From: a virus
IMG/VR virus record: IMGVR_UViG_3300017708_000944
Span: 1-43,504 of that record
Length of the DNA: 43,504 nucleotides
Direction: 5' to 3' (one strand)
Shown here: in pieces, positions 1-6,977 of the stretch
Position numbering within the stretch: position 1 is the first letter of the stretch
How the letters are laid out: each line of letters starts with the position of its first letter
The notes under the pieces: model-generated
What the model was told of the DNA's origin: nothing
Seen by the model: only the letters and a program-made list of their open reading frames with translations
Database searches by the model: none
Made by a program: the position numbers and the translations under genes

Positions 1-215
1 ACAACATCATAATCATCGTACTCTTCATTGATACCTGCACACTTCTGACATTGTTCACGCAATCCTTCTTGGAACGGTTGACCGTCAATAAGTTTATACT
101 CTGCACCCATTCGTTTCGCATATGCAGATATGTTTTCGATACTCTTCTCTACAATCATAGGCGTGGGTTTACTAGGTTCTCTAGGATGCCAGTGTTGTAG
201 TATTATATTTTTCAT
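1..215 (-). CDS. Small DxD-type glycosyltransferase, partial (C-terminus outside window)
   Basis: The frame is open from the ATG at 213-215 to the window edge, giving the first 71 residues of a longer protein. The N-terminus reads MKNIILQHWHPREPSK, followed by a Y-A-K-x-M-G-A-E-Y-K element. This matches the next gene (MKNIILQHWNG ... YANDIDADYELLGG) and the two other transferases nearby, so I call it a fourth paralogue. The DxD sugar-nucleotide/metal motif of the family would lie just beyond the edge, after the E-Y-D-D-Y-D stretch. The start overlaps the stop of the upstream gene as ATGA, which implies translational coupling. The first 27 bases are identical to those of the neighbouring paralogue, a sign of recent duplication or conversion. 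Donor and acceptor are unknown. Confidence 0.72.
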   Translation of the reverse strand, partial: MKNIILQHWHPREPSKPTPMIVEKSIENISAYAKRMGAEYKLIDGQPFQEGLREQCQKCAGINEEYDDYDV

Positions 216-859
216 AACTGGTTTTTTCTATTTCCACAATAATGTAAGAGTGTCGCATTGTGAGCAGCTTCTTCTGGTAGATCACAAAATCTAGCATGTG
301 GTAACTGCAGTTCTTTCTTATCCTTCAATGCGCCACTCTCAACTATCAGATGATGCATTATGATTTCATCATTGGGAGGTAACCCATCATCTGATATACT
401 TTTATGTATTATATCATCTTTTAAGTGTTTACGCAAGTTAATTCTTTCTTCTCTAGTAAACTTTAAACAGTTACCAAAGAACATAGGTTCACCTTTCCTG
501 TATAACTTAGGCCACTTCCTACCGTTCTTACTTGCATTTGCTTCGGTCATACCCTTCCTGTGCAATCGACCAACACCTTCGTGACTAAAGATATCGTCAA
601 TAACACCAGTATAAAGCATGTCCATATCTAATAATAATACATTATCATATTCATCGTATTTTTCATTTAACATAAAAAGTTTTTGAACCACTAACCAAGG
701 TTTCGTGTCAAAGTTTGGAAACCAATCACCCATAGGAAACCCACCTAGTAGTTCATAGTCTGCATCAATATCATTTGCATATTTTTTAATACTATTCTCA
801 CACTTCGCTACCCAAAATGTTTTTGTTCCGTTCCAGTGTTGTAGTATTATATTTTTCAT
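212..859 (-). CDS. Small DxD-type glycosyltransferase
   Basis: The 215-residue protein probably transfers a sugar from a nucleotide-sugar donor in the cytoplasm. The DxD-type motif is visible as NVLLLDMDMLYTG around residues 75-87, after an N-terminal beta strand (MKNIILQHW) and a Y-A-N-D-I-D-A-D-Y-E-L element. It resembles short GT-A-fold (GT8-like or hypothetical phage) transferases and is shorter than typical GT8 enzymes. An in-frame start three codons upstream is possible. I prefer the ATG at 857-859 because it gives the ATGA overlap used throughout this operon and aligns with the paralogue at 1-215. The neighbours are two more transferases and a UDP-sulfoquinovose synthase, so the substrate is probably a phage-made glycan, glycolipid or decorated virion/DNA. 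The specific sugar cannot be read. Confidence 0.72.
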   Translation of the reverse strand: MKNIILQHWNGTKTFWVAKCENSIKKYANDIDADYELLGGFPMGDWFPNFDTKPWLVVQKLFMLNEKYDEYDNVLLLDMDMLYTGVIDDIFSHEGVGRLHRKGMTEANASKNGRKWPKLYRKGEPMFFGNCLKFTREERINLRKHLKDDIIHKSISDDGLPPNDEIIMHHLIVESGALKDKKELQLPHARFCDLPEEAAHNATLLHYCGNRKNQL

Positions 860-1668
860 AGAAACCATTCCTCTGTCGGTAAGTTCGTAACTCTGTGTAG
901 TTTATCTGCATCCCAGTTATCTGCACCATTTAATTGTATGTGTACAAAGTTATAGTCTTCGTCACGTAGATCCAGTATAGGTCTCGGTGAACTTCTCTGG
1001 CCTGGATCATAGTGTACAGATGAATTCCATTTATAAGGCATTGTAACCCAGTTGAAATCACAGATCTCTAACATCGCATGTATATACGGTTGATCACAAG
1101 TATAGAAGTCTGGTAGTCCTGCACCCTTTACCACCGCTTGGAATGATGCAAACTTGAGAAACTGGTCACGTGCTTTCTGCATACCTTCTCTAGACCAAAC
1201 GATCATACCAGAGTTGTACACTTTTGGTAGACCACTTTTAGTGCGAGGCATTTCTGCACCATACACTTCTTTGATCGTGTCGCACCACTTCTCATCATTT
1301 GCATTATTGATACCACCACCGATTGTGTATCTCTTACGCGCCTCTGGTGCATTCCATTCTTCACAGATACCTACATCCGCACCTGTTGCGGCAAACTCTT
1401 CGAAGATGTTTTCATCTAGACCCTCACGTGGAAACACATCTGTGTCTGCATACATGAGATAATCAAACTCATAAAACTCATCAGTGTAGATAGGTTTGAA
1501 CGTTCCGTAGTGTGGAGAGTATCTACCTAGATCTTCTCTCCAGTATGGATCTTGTTCGTAGATATATTCAGATCCAATCTTAGTTGCATATTGATCCATT
1601 GCTCTTCTACCAGCCTCGTTACCACTAGTAGTTTCACCATCATAATATTGATAAATTACAGTTCTCAT
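856..1668 (-). CDS. DxD-type glycosyltransferase (GT8-like)
   Basis: The 270-residue protein has the family N-terminus (MRTVIYQYYDG), a DxD motif in DYLMYADTDVF around residues 71-81, a glycine-rich TIGGGINNAN segment and a YNSGMIVWSREG segment. In GT8-like enzymes the latter corresponds to the acceptor/donor-binding N-x-G-x-x-x-x region. The ATG at 1666-1668 overlaps the stop of the sulfoquinovose synthase gene as TAATG; a longer GTG start six bases upstream is less likely. Direct coupling to that gene makes a sulfoquinovose-containing donor plausible, but this is inference. Sequence similarity to the other three transferases is clearest at the N-terminus and around DxD. Confidence 0.72.
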   Translation of the reverse strand: MRTVIYQYYDGETTSGNEAGRRAMDQYATKIGSEYIYEQDPYWREDLGRYSPHYGTFKPIYTDEFYEFDYLMYADTDVFPREGLDENIFEEFAATGADVGICEEWNAPEARKRYTIGGGINNANDEKWCDTIKEVYGAEMPRTKSGLPKVYNSGMIVWSREGMQKARDQFLKFASFQAVVKGAGLPDFYTCDQPYIHAMLEICDFNWVTMPYKWNSSVHYDPGQRSSPRPILDLRDEDYNFVHIQLNGADNWDADKLHRVTNLPTEEWFL

Positions 1669-2807
1669 TACCACCTCGGAGAAGTTAATATGTTTTCTTT
1701 CTTCATGTTGTCTTTCATCTGTTGTGCAATGTATAGTACATCATCAACAAGTCTGTTAGACAGTTTGATAGGTTCGAATCCTAAACTCTTGAGTCCAGTA
1801 TTGTCTACCTCTAATTGGTTCTCTGCAAGTTCTTTTCTAGGATTATCTAGGAACTTTACTTTCGCCTGATATAGTTTCTCCATCATCAGTGCAAGATCTT
1901 TTACTGAGTGAACCTCTGCAACCTGATTGAATATACGAACTTTATCTGAGTCTGGTGGGTTCTCTGCAGCAAGTTGTACACACTTCGCAGTGTCCTGTAT
2001 GTGAATAAACGCACGTCTCTGACCACCAGTACCATATACTGTAATCTCATTACCAGTCGCTGCCTGTGATATAAACCTATTGAGTACAGTTCCATACATT
2101 CCATCGTAATCAAATCTGTTTGTTAACTGTTCATCAATTTCTGTTTCTTCCGTCTGTGTTCCCCAGACAATCCCTTGATGTAGATCTGTAATCTTGATAC
2201 CCCAGTTTTTATTATAGAACTGAAATAATAACTGGTCAATCGACTTAGTCATGTGATAGACTGAGCCTGGATTAGTTGGATACAAAATGTCTGTATCTTT
2301 CTGTGTAGAATTGATCTTGACGTTTAGATAACCTTCAGGGATTGCTCCAAACTCTTTGCTATATCCATAAACGCCCATCGTCCCAAGATGTACAAGATGA
2401 GTATTAGGACTGTGATCAACGATAGCATTAAGTACATTGTGTGTTCCTATTATATTATTATCTACAGTATACCTTCTCTCTTTCTCACTATTCATAGAAT
2501 ATGGTGCGGCACGTTGTTCTGCAAAGTGAACGACCACATCTGGAACGTGTTGCAACATGTACGAAGATATTTCTTTGTAGTTTGTTATGTCACAGTTTAT
2601 AAAGTACATACTATAACCCAAGTCCTGTGCAACTTTAAGTCTACTGTATATTGAATGTATGTTTGTTAGAGAATTGCTCTCTAACTCTCTATCTATTTTC
2701 CTGCGACTTAGATTGTCGATCATGATGATGTCATGACCTTCTTTCGCAAGTTTTAGTGATGTTGGCCAACCGCAAAAACCGTCAGCTCCTAATACCATAA
2801 TTTTCAT
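1668..2807 (-). CDS. sqdB: UDP-sulfoquinovose synthase-like (SQD1/SqdB family, extended SDR)
   Basis: The SQD1/SqdB family makes UDP-sulfoquinovose from UDP-glucose and sulfite with bound NAD+. The 379-residue length fits. Family landmarks run in order: nucleotide-binding GADGFCGW (residues 8-15), MIDNLSRR, VVHFAEQRAAPYSM, NNIIGTHNVL, the catalytic Thr in LGTMGVYG, the SDR Tyr/Lys pair in SVYHMTKS, ITDLHQGIVWG, ETEIDEQLTNRFDYD, LNRFISQAA and TVYGTGGQRRAFIHI. These match what I remember of plant SQD1 almost block by block, including EQR-x-APYSM, which ordinary UDP-sugar epimerases lack. The start has a GAGGT ribosome-binding site. Adjacent genes encode glycosyltransferases, so the product is probably a donor for a sulfonated glycan or sulfolipid. 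No GT-B-type SqdX lipid transferase is in the window. The family call is firm; in vivo substrate is inferred. Confidence 0.93.
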   Translation of the reverse strand: MKIMVLGADGFCGWPTSLKLAKEGHDIIMIDNLSRRKIDRELESNSLTNIHSIYSRLKVAQDLGYSMYFINCDITNYKEISSYMLQHVPDVVVHFAEQRAAPYSMNSEKERRYTVDNNIIGTHNVLNAIVDHSPNTHLVHLGTMGVYGYSKEFGAIPEGYLNVKINSTQKDTDILYPTNPGSVYHMTKSIDQLLFQFYNKNWGIKITDLHQGIVWGTQTEETEIDEQLTNRFDYDGMYGTVLNRFISQAATGNEITVYGTGGQRRAFIHIQDTAKCVQLAAENPPDSDKVRIFNQVAEVHSVKDLALMMEKLYQAKVKFLDNPRKELAENQLEVDNTGLKSLGFEPIKLSNRLVDDVLYIAQQMKDNMKKENILTSPRW

Positions 2808-2809
2808 TG

Positions 2810-3250
2810 TTACCTCACGTAGTACATAGAACTAATATGTCTTATCTTGGGATCATTCTTCAAGATAAAATCTTTTTCATTCTCACCCTTATATCTAGTC
2901 GCATGACAAGCAAAGGTATTTGGTCTCTCAGTTTCAGTGTCTTCTTGGTTTTGCCATTTGGGAATAATCATTTCATTACGAGTACCTATCTTAGGTACAA
3001 GTGTCATAAACTTATACGTAGGTACTGCATGTTGATTTGTTATAACGATCTGGTCACTGTCACCTCTTTTGTTCCAAAATTGTAATGCATCTTGAAAGGT
3101 GTGTGCCCATTCCACATTTCCGTTCTCATAAGAAAACTGTGAAGTACCCCAGAAGACAAACTTCTGATCCTCATGTTTGTGTAGTAAAGGACACCAGTAC
3201 CAAGAGTATATTCTCTTATCATGAATCTCTGCAACGATAGTAGTTGTCAT
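2810..3250 (-). CDS. Hypothetical protein in glycosyltransferase/sulfoquinovose operon
   Basis: I do not recognise this 146-residue protein. It is soluble-looking, with no signal peptide or membrane segment. It is aromatic-rich early (RIYSWYWCPLLHKH, FVFWGTSQFSYENG) and charged at the C-terminus. It starts with an ATGA overlap onto the transferase at 3247-4002 and ends two bases before the start of the sulfoquinovose synthase gene, so it belongs to the same translationally coupled operon. A role in the same sugar pathway is only inferred from position. Confidence 0.6.
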   Translation of the reverse strand: MTTTIVAEIHDKRIYSWYWCPLLHKHEDQKFVFWGTSQFSYENGNVEWAHTFQDALQFWNKRGDSDQIVITNQHAVPTYKFMTLVPKIGTRNEMIIPKWQNQEDTETERPNTFACHATRYKGENEKDFILKNDPKIRHISSMYYVR

Positions 3251-4002
3251 ATGCTAAACCCTGCACTTTCTAATCTAGGCATTTCAAACTTTGTTCTATG
3301 TAGGAAGTGTGTTATCTTACCATCTGGTCTATTGTTAGGCCACTGGTATGTCATTCTATTCCACATAGTATCCAGTTCTCTAACGTTGAATACAGGTTGA
3401 GATAATTGTAGGTTGATATAACATTGTTCTGTGTATCTGGTGTGTAGAACATAATCATCTATAGACGTAAAGTGTTCTCTTGCCTTGTGTCTACCTTCTT
3501 TAGTCCACAGTTGCAATCCACCGTTGAGATATCTGAATCTTTCTTGTGGGTATAATACAGACTTGGGGAATTCCCAGTCTCCACCAAACAAGTGTTTACC
3601 ATACGCAATGATACCTCTTCGATGCATAGGAACATCCATCACACGTTTGATCCAGTTCCTAGGCCCACCAGTGAATACACCGAGTTCGTGAACCATTGCG
3701 ACATCACCAATTTCTTTTTTAAATAAATTTTCTTTTGTGGATATCAACATGTCCAGATCAAGACATAGGATATTATCGAACTGATCAAAGTACTCATCAT
3801 AAAATAAACGGAGCGAGTCGAGTCTAGGATCTAAATGTTTTAGATACCTATCATGACTCAACTCATACTCCGCGTCACATATCTTTGCATATTTTTGTGC
3901 ACTCCGCATTCCTGCGTGTGCCCAATCTGGCATTTCTGCCCCACCCATATCCGCATCGAAATTCTCATACGGAATGTAATACTGAAATATTAAATTTTTC
4001 AT
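3247..4002 (-). CDS. DxD-type glycosyltransferase (GT8-like)
   Basis: The 251-residue protein has the same opening as its paralogues (MKNLIFQYYIPYEN), the ICDAEYEL element near residues 41-48 and a DxD motif in NILCLDLDMLIST around residues 77-89. It continues with YLNGGLQLWTKEG, the equivalent of YNSGMIVW in the transferase at 856-1668, and a C-terminal HFLHRTKF segment where family members often bind the metal through His. It is probably the first sugar gene of the operon, four bases after an EF-hand membrane protein gene. The ribosome-binding site is weak (AAGAAAAT). Donor and acceptor are unknown. Confidence 0.72.
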   Translation of the reverse strand: MKNLIFQYYIPYENFDADMGGAEMPDWAHAGMRSAQKYAKICDAEYELSHDRYLKHLDPRLDSLRLFYDEYFDQFDNILCLDLDMLISTKENLFKKEIGDVAMVHELGVFTGGPRNWIKRVMDVPMHRRGIIAYGKHLFGGDWEFPKSVLYPQERFRYLNGGLQLWTKEGRHKAREHFTSIDDYVLHTRYTEQCYINLQLSQPVFNVRELDTMWNRMTYQWPNNRPDGKITHFLHRTKFEMPRLESAGFSI

Positions 4003-4005
4003 AAT

Positions 4006-4371
4006 CTATTTTCTTGGTCTTGGCGCAGGAGCTCCTCCACCATTTGATTTTCCTTTTGTGTATGCCTGTGCACCGAAGAATGCACCCACTAAACCTGCTA
4101 TTGCAACAAAATACGTAGGTGCAATATCTGCGAGTAACTCTCCAGTAGTTTCATACCCAACAACATCTGCAACGATAATACCAAGAGGATAAACCAAGAG
4201 TCCCCAAAGTGCGAACCATGCCATTTTTCTGATCTGATCCTCTTTTGCGTCTTCATTTTCTGCCCTCATCATTTCACGTTCCAACATAAATTCCTCATCA
4301 GTTATTACTCCATCACCATCTTTGTCAAAGTGTGCATACTTCGAACCCTCTTCAAGTGTCTTTGGGGCCAT
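4006..4371 (-). CDS. Membrane protein with one canonical EF-hand loop
   Basis: Starting at the ATG at 4369-4371 (AAGGAG ribosome-binding site seven bases upstream) the protein is about 121 residues. Residues 11-27 contain a complete EF-hand calcium loop, DKDGDGVITDEEF, with Asp, Asp, Asp, Ile and Glu at the expected loop positions. A charged helix (MLEREMMRAENEDAKEDQIRK) and two hydrophobic segments follow (WFALWGLLVYPLGIIVADVVG and YFVAIAGLVGAFFGA). The tail is Gly/Pro/Lys-rich. A longer frame upstream overlaps the preceding gene and lacks a ribosome-binding site. Probably inserted in the inner membrane with a calcium-binding cytoplasmic head. Function is unknown; a calcium-responsive membrane or lysis-timing role would be speculation. 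Confidence 0.75.
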   Translation of the reverse strand: MAPKTLEEGSKYAHFDKDGDGVITDEEFMLEREMMRAENEDAKEDQIRKMAWFALWGLLVYPLGIIVADVVGYETTGELLADIAPTYFVAIAGLVGAFFGAQAYTKGKSNGGGAPAPRPRK

Positions 4372-4561
4372 TAGAATACTCCTTAATGTCTTGTGCAATT
4401 TGTTTTGCACGTTTGTAACCATTACGAAGTCGGTTGGATCTATACCCATTACCGATAAACCACTCAATAGTATCTATACAAGAATTATTTTCTCTCATTG
4501 TATAGTCTCTGGTAATTTCATCAAACTCAGTACGTAAGTTTAGAATTTGGAATATATTCAA
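4352..4561 (-). CDS. Small hypothetical protein
   Basis: The frame encodes up to 69 residues from a TTG directly after the stop of the upstream nucleotidase gene. An internal ATG at 4496-4498 gives a 48-residue alternative (MRENNSCIDTIEWF). The part IEWFIGNGYRSNRLRNGYKR followed by AKQIAQDIKEYSNG reads like a compact helical phage protein. It ends with a 20-base overlap into the EF-hand gene, which has its own good ribosome-binding site. I do not recognise a family. The start is uncertain. Confidence 0.5.
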   Translation of the reverse strand: MNIFQILNLRTEFDEITRDYTMRENNSCIDTIEWFIGNGYRSNRLRNGYKRAKQIAQDIKEYSNGPKDT

Positions 4562-5107
4562 TTAATGACCCCTTGTTGAACCTAACATTCTATTATCTCT
4601 AATCTCTATTGCAGTCCGTAGTTCTTCTTTTAGATATTCGAAATCATCTTGATTTGCTTGAAAACGAATACCAATACCACCCGCTGCTTCCCATCTATGT
4701 ATGTTTGCAGGTTTATCATCTATCAGTATGGAAGGCCCACCGTCACCATATGTTTCTGCGTACTTGTGTTTGTTTGCAGTAAAGATTAGGTTCTTTACTT
4801 TAGGCATCATATCAGTATCTTCTAACCACCTACGTTTCCAATACGCAGAATTGTGTTCGTCTCCACCCAATGGTGAAGAACATATACCCCATTCCATATT
4901 GTTTTGTTCAGCAGTTTGAGTGACCAGTAAATATATCTGATCAGTAAGTGGTGTAAACTTTGGCAATGTAAAAAAGAAACCAGTACCCTTGAGGTCATCA
5001 AGAGCACTCTTATAGTCCTTTATTTCTTTCCAGTGGTTGACATTGTTCTTCTTCGCAAATGCGCGAAAGAAGTCAGCAATGACTCCATCCATATCTAAGT
5101 ATATCAT
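4562..5107 (-). CDS. HAD-superfamily 5'(3')-deoxyribonucleotidase-like protein
   Basis: This 181-residue protein starts with the HAD motif I of NT5C-type deoxynucleotidases (IYLDMDGVIADF, nucleophile and acid/base Asp at residues 5 and 7). A Thr/Ser motif follows (GICSSPLGG), then a Lys-containing region (NKHKYAE) and motif IV as ILIDDKPANIHRW. Such enzymes remove the 5' phosphate from dNMPs and adjust pools during phage DNA synthesis. The start overlaps the MazG-like gene as ATGA, placing two nucleotide-pool enzymes next to each other. A second, shorter family member lies at 30852-31295. The precise substrate is inferred from the family. Confidence 0.78.
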   Translation of the reverse strand: MIYLDMDGVIADFFRAFAKKNNVNHWKEIKDYKSALDDLKGTGFFFTLPKFTPLTDQIYLLVTQTAEQNNMEWGICSSPLGGDEHNSAYWKRRWLEDTDMMPKVKNLIFTANKHKYAETYGDGGPSILIDDKPANIHRWEAAGGIGIRFQANQDDFEYLKEELRTAIEIRDNRMLGSTRGH

Positions 5108-5373
5108 TCTATAAGATTACTCCATCGTTTTAGTTTTTCAACTTTCTTATTAGACCACATAACAACTTCTGCAGGATCGATTTCAACATGTTTACAAGTA
5201 AGGTCAATCAAACATTGAAGGTCACCAAGTTCCTTTGCTAGTCTATTGCGGTTCTTCTCATCGTCTTCTGGGAACCGCATCACTTTACTTGTGCATTGTA
5301 TAACCTCGGCACACTCTTCTGCGAGTATGACGAGGCATTCATCCATTTGTGACCAAGTAGCATCTGTATTCAT
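5104..5373 (-). CDS. mazG: MazG-like nucleotide pyrophosphohydrolase
   Basis: This 89-residue, all-helical protein carries the MazG/all-alpha NTP-PPase metal-binding pattern: EECAEVIQ around residues 19-26 and KELGDLQCLIDL around residues 47-58, the EExxE ... ExxD arrangement. It is a single-domain form, as in many marine phages. The family hydrolyses NTPs or dNTPs to monophosphates plus pyrophosphate. The next gene encodes a deoxynucleotidase-like HAD protein that could act on its product. It is translationally coupled to genes on both sides. Whether it affects ppGpp, as sometimes proposed for phage MazG, cannot be judged here. Confidence 0.8.
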   Translation of the reverse strand: MNTDATWSQMDECLVILAEECAEVIQCTSKVMRFPEDDEKNRNRLAKELGDLQCLIDLTCKHVEIDPAEVVMWSNKKVEKLKRWSNLIE

Positions 5374-5564
5374 ACTTCAAACCCCAGAGGTTCGAGAACC
5401 ATTTCGATCTCGGTCATTCTTTGTCTGCAAAGCATTTTTGCCCAACCAAGTCCAGGCGTGATCTTTTTCTTTTTCTCAAACGCCTTTAGTTGTTTCGCAA
5501 AATACTCATAGTCTTTTTTCAACTTAGGTGCAAAATACTTTGTTTCTAATTTTGGATCTAACAT
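5370..5564 (-). CDS. Small lysine-rich hypothetical protein
   Basis: The 64-residue soluble protein is mostly helical and rich in Lys and aromatic residues (KYFAPKLKKDYEYFAKQLKA). I do not recognise a family. It overlaps both neighbours by one or four bases (TAATG at its start, ATGA at its end), so it is translated from the same polycistronic mRNA as the MazG-like gene. Confidence 0.6.
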   Translation of the reverse strand: MLDPKLETKYFAPKLKKDYEYFAKQLKAFEKKKKITPGLGWAKMLCRQRMTEIEMVLEPLGFEV

Positions 5565-5851
5565 TACGCAACCTCCTCAAATTGCATTTCTTTTTCACAC
5601 ATGTATAACATGGTAGGTTCATACTCATCAGGTTCATCATCACCAAAAGGTAAATCTTTCCTGAGATACTCATTCACTGCTTCTGAGAACTGACAGTAAT
5701 ACATGTCTACGTATTTGTCAGAAGGTTGATACTCCATAAAACAGTCAGAGTCAACAAAGTCCCAATTGACAGTACCATCATCATTGATGTTTTCTGGGTT
5801 AGTTGCGGCCTTCTCAACAGACGCATAAATCTTACGATACCAATCTTGCAT
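5564..5851 (-). CDS. Acidic hypothetical protein, first gene of an early operon
   Basis: The 95-residue protein is strongly acidic and rich in Tyr and Met (SDKYVDMYYCQFSEAV, GDDEPDEYEPTMLYM). No family recognised. The start is secure: GAGGATATATT precedes the ATG at 5849-5851, and a sigma70-like promoter lies about 25-55 bases upstream. It leads the operon containing the MazG-like and deoxynucleotidase genes. A small acidic early phage protein could be a host-takeover factor or DNA mimic, but nothing specific supports that. Confidence 0.65.
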   Translation of the reverse strand: MQDWYRKIYASVEKAATNPENINDDGTVNWDFVDSDCFMEYQPSDKYVDMYYCQFSEAVNEYLRKDLPFGDDEPDEYEPTMLYMCEKEMQFEEVA

Positions 5852-5875
5852 AATATATCCTCTCTAATTACAGAT

Positions 5876-5906
5876 ATAGTATGACACACTTTGATTCGTT
5901 TGTCAA
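5876..5906 (-). promoter_or_regulatory. Sigma70-like promoter
   Basis: Minus strand TTGACA (5901-5906) precedes TACTAT (5876-5881) by 19 bases or CATACT (5878-5883) by 17. An A/T-rich tract (AAATAAATTAAAAAAAG) lies just upstream, as at the other promoters here. It is placed to drive the operon starting at 5851. Confidence 0.7.
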
Positions 5907-5919
5907 GTCTTTTTTTAAT

Positions 5920-6594
5920 TTATTTGAAAAAAAGTTGTCTTCTATCGTACTCTGCTTTTGTATCCAACAGAAGATCGACATAGTTATCTCTATGTTCTTT
6001 AAATACTATAGGTTTACTTTCATCAACATCCATGACAATGACAGTGTTTGGTATTGATAGACCTGTTCGTTCTTCAAACATAATTGCATACGCAGATGCT
6101 TGTGCGAAGTAACTAGAGATCCACTCTTTCTTCTTTTCCCTACGTGATGTCTTGAAGTCTACTATCGATGGTACACCATCAAATTCTGCTATGCAGTCAC
6201 AACGACCAGCCATACCAAGATAACTACTAAAAAGAGCAACTTCGAGACCAAAGATCCTTCCGATAGATTTATCAAGTATTGGCCGCAGATTCTGTAAAGA
6301 CTGCTTAACATGTGGGAAATAGTCTTTTGTATTTGCATTGTTTAAATAATCCTCTACTATACTGTGCACCTGAGTTCCACGAGAACTCGCACGACTACTG
6401 ACTTTGTTAGCTTCTTCATCACCTACACGTTTTCTCCATTTACGTATAGAGTCCTCACTAAGAATTTTTAGGACGGTTGTAACGCTAGGATACTCAACCC
6501 CATTAGGATCACGATAGCAACGACCTCGTTTGGATGTAACCGAATCCAAATCCATATATCCAAGATCCATTTTTTCATGTTGAAAACTCCTCAT
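5920..6594 (-). CDS. PD-(D/E)xK exonuclease (RecB/MGME1-like)
   Basis: The 224-residue protein has the core of the RecB-like nuclease family: GLEVALFSSYLGMAGRCDCI around residues 117-136, then PSIVDFKTSRREKKKEW (residues 147-163) giving the Asp and D-x-K metal site, and YFAQASAYA with the family Gln/Tyr motif. An N-terminal YPSVTTVLKIL segment is typical of phage members of this group. It probably degrades DNA ends in recombination, repair or host-DNA breakdown. It starts as a TAATG overlap with the secreted-protein gene. A strong GAGGAG just after the ATG serves no in-frame start that I can find. Confidence 0.8.
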   Translation of the reverse strand: MRSFQHEKMDLGYMDLDSVTSKRGRCYRDPNGVEYPSVTTVLKILSEDSIRKWRKRVGDEEANKVSSRASSRGTQVHSIVEDYLNNANTKDYFPHVKQSLQNLRPILDKSIGRIFGLEVALFSSYLGMAGRCDCIAEFDGVPSIVDFKTSRREKKKEWISSYFAQASAYAIMFEERTGLSIPNTVIVMDVDESKPIVFKEHRDNYVDLLLDTKAEYDRRQLFFK

Positions 6595-6977
6595 TAGTTG
6601 AAATCTTTCATCTGTCCCATCACAATGAGTTTGTTTAAAAAGTCCTGATCAAATGAAACATTACCAGTTCCACCTGCAATTAGACAAGTACCACCTGTAG
6701 GCATCTTTTCTACGACTGCAATCTGTTGATCCTTTGCATCGTACATTACGAAGTACATAGTATCATGTTTGCTTCCGTCTGTTCTAAATGCATTGCCCTT
6801 AAAACCTAGTAGTGGTTGCATTTCATCTTTGTATAGTTGGTTCCACATTTCAAGAGCAATACCACCGTCACCACAAGGTACAGGTTTGCCGTATAGTTGA
6901 ACAATATCTTTTGACACTTCTGTGGCGGCAGCTGCAGATGCGAACATCATCATTATGATTGCTTGTAAGTATTTCAT
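6594..6977 (-). CDS. Secreted or periplasmic hypothetical protein with signal peptide
   Basis: The 127-residue protein begins MKYLQAIIMMMFASAAAATE, a textbook Sec signal peptide with an A-x-A type cleavage site near residue 18. The mature part (IVQLYGKPVPCGDGGIALE ... EKMPTGGTCLIAGGTGN) has two Cys that could form a disulfide in the periplasm. I do not recognise the family; similar exported proteins of unknown role occur in marine myoviruses. It is coupled (TAATG) to PhoH upstream and to the exonuclease gene downstream, an odd place for an exported protein. Confidence 0.68.
   Translation of the reverse strand: MKYLQAIIMMMFASAAAATEVSKDIVQLYGKPVPCGDGGIALEMWNQLYKDEMQPLLGFKGNAFRTDGSKHDTMYFVMYDAKDQQIAVVEKMPTGGTCLIAGGTGNVSFDQDFLNKLIVMGQMKDFN

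Noticed and set aside
4372-4467. N-terminal extension of the EF-hand membrane protein
   Set aside because: It overlaps another likely gene and has no ribosome-binding site, while AAGGAG stands correctly before the ATG at 4371.
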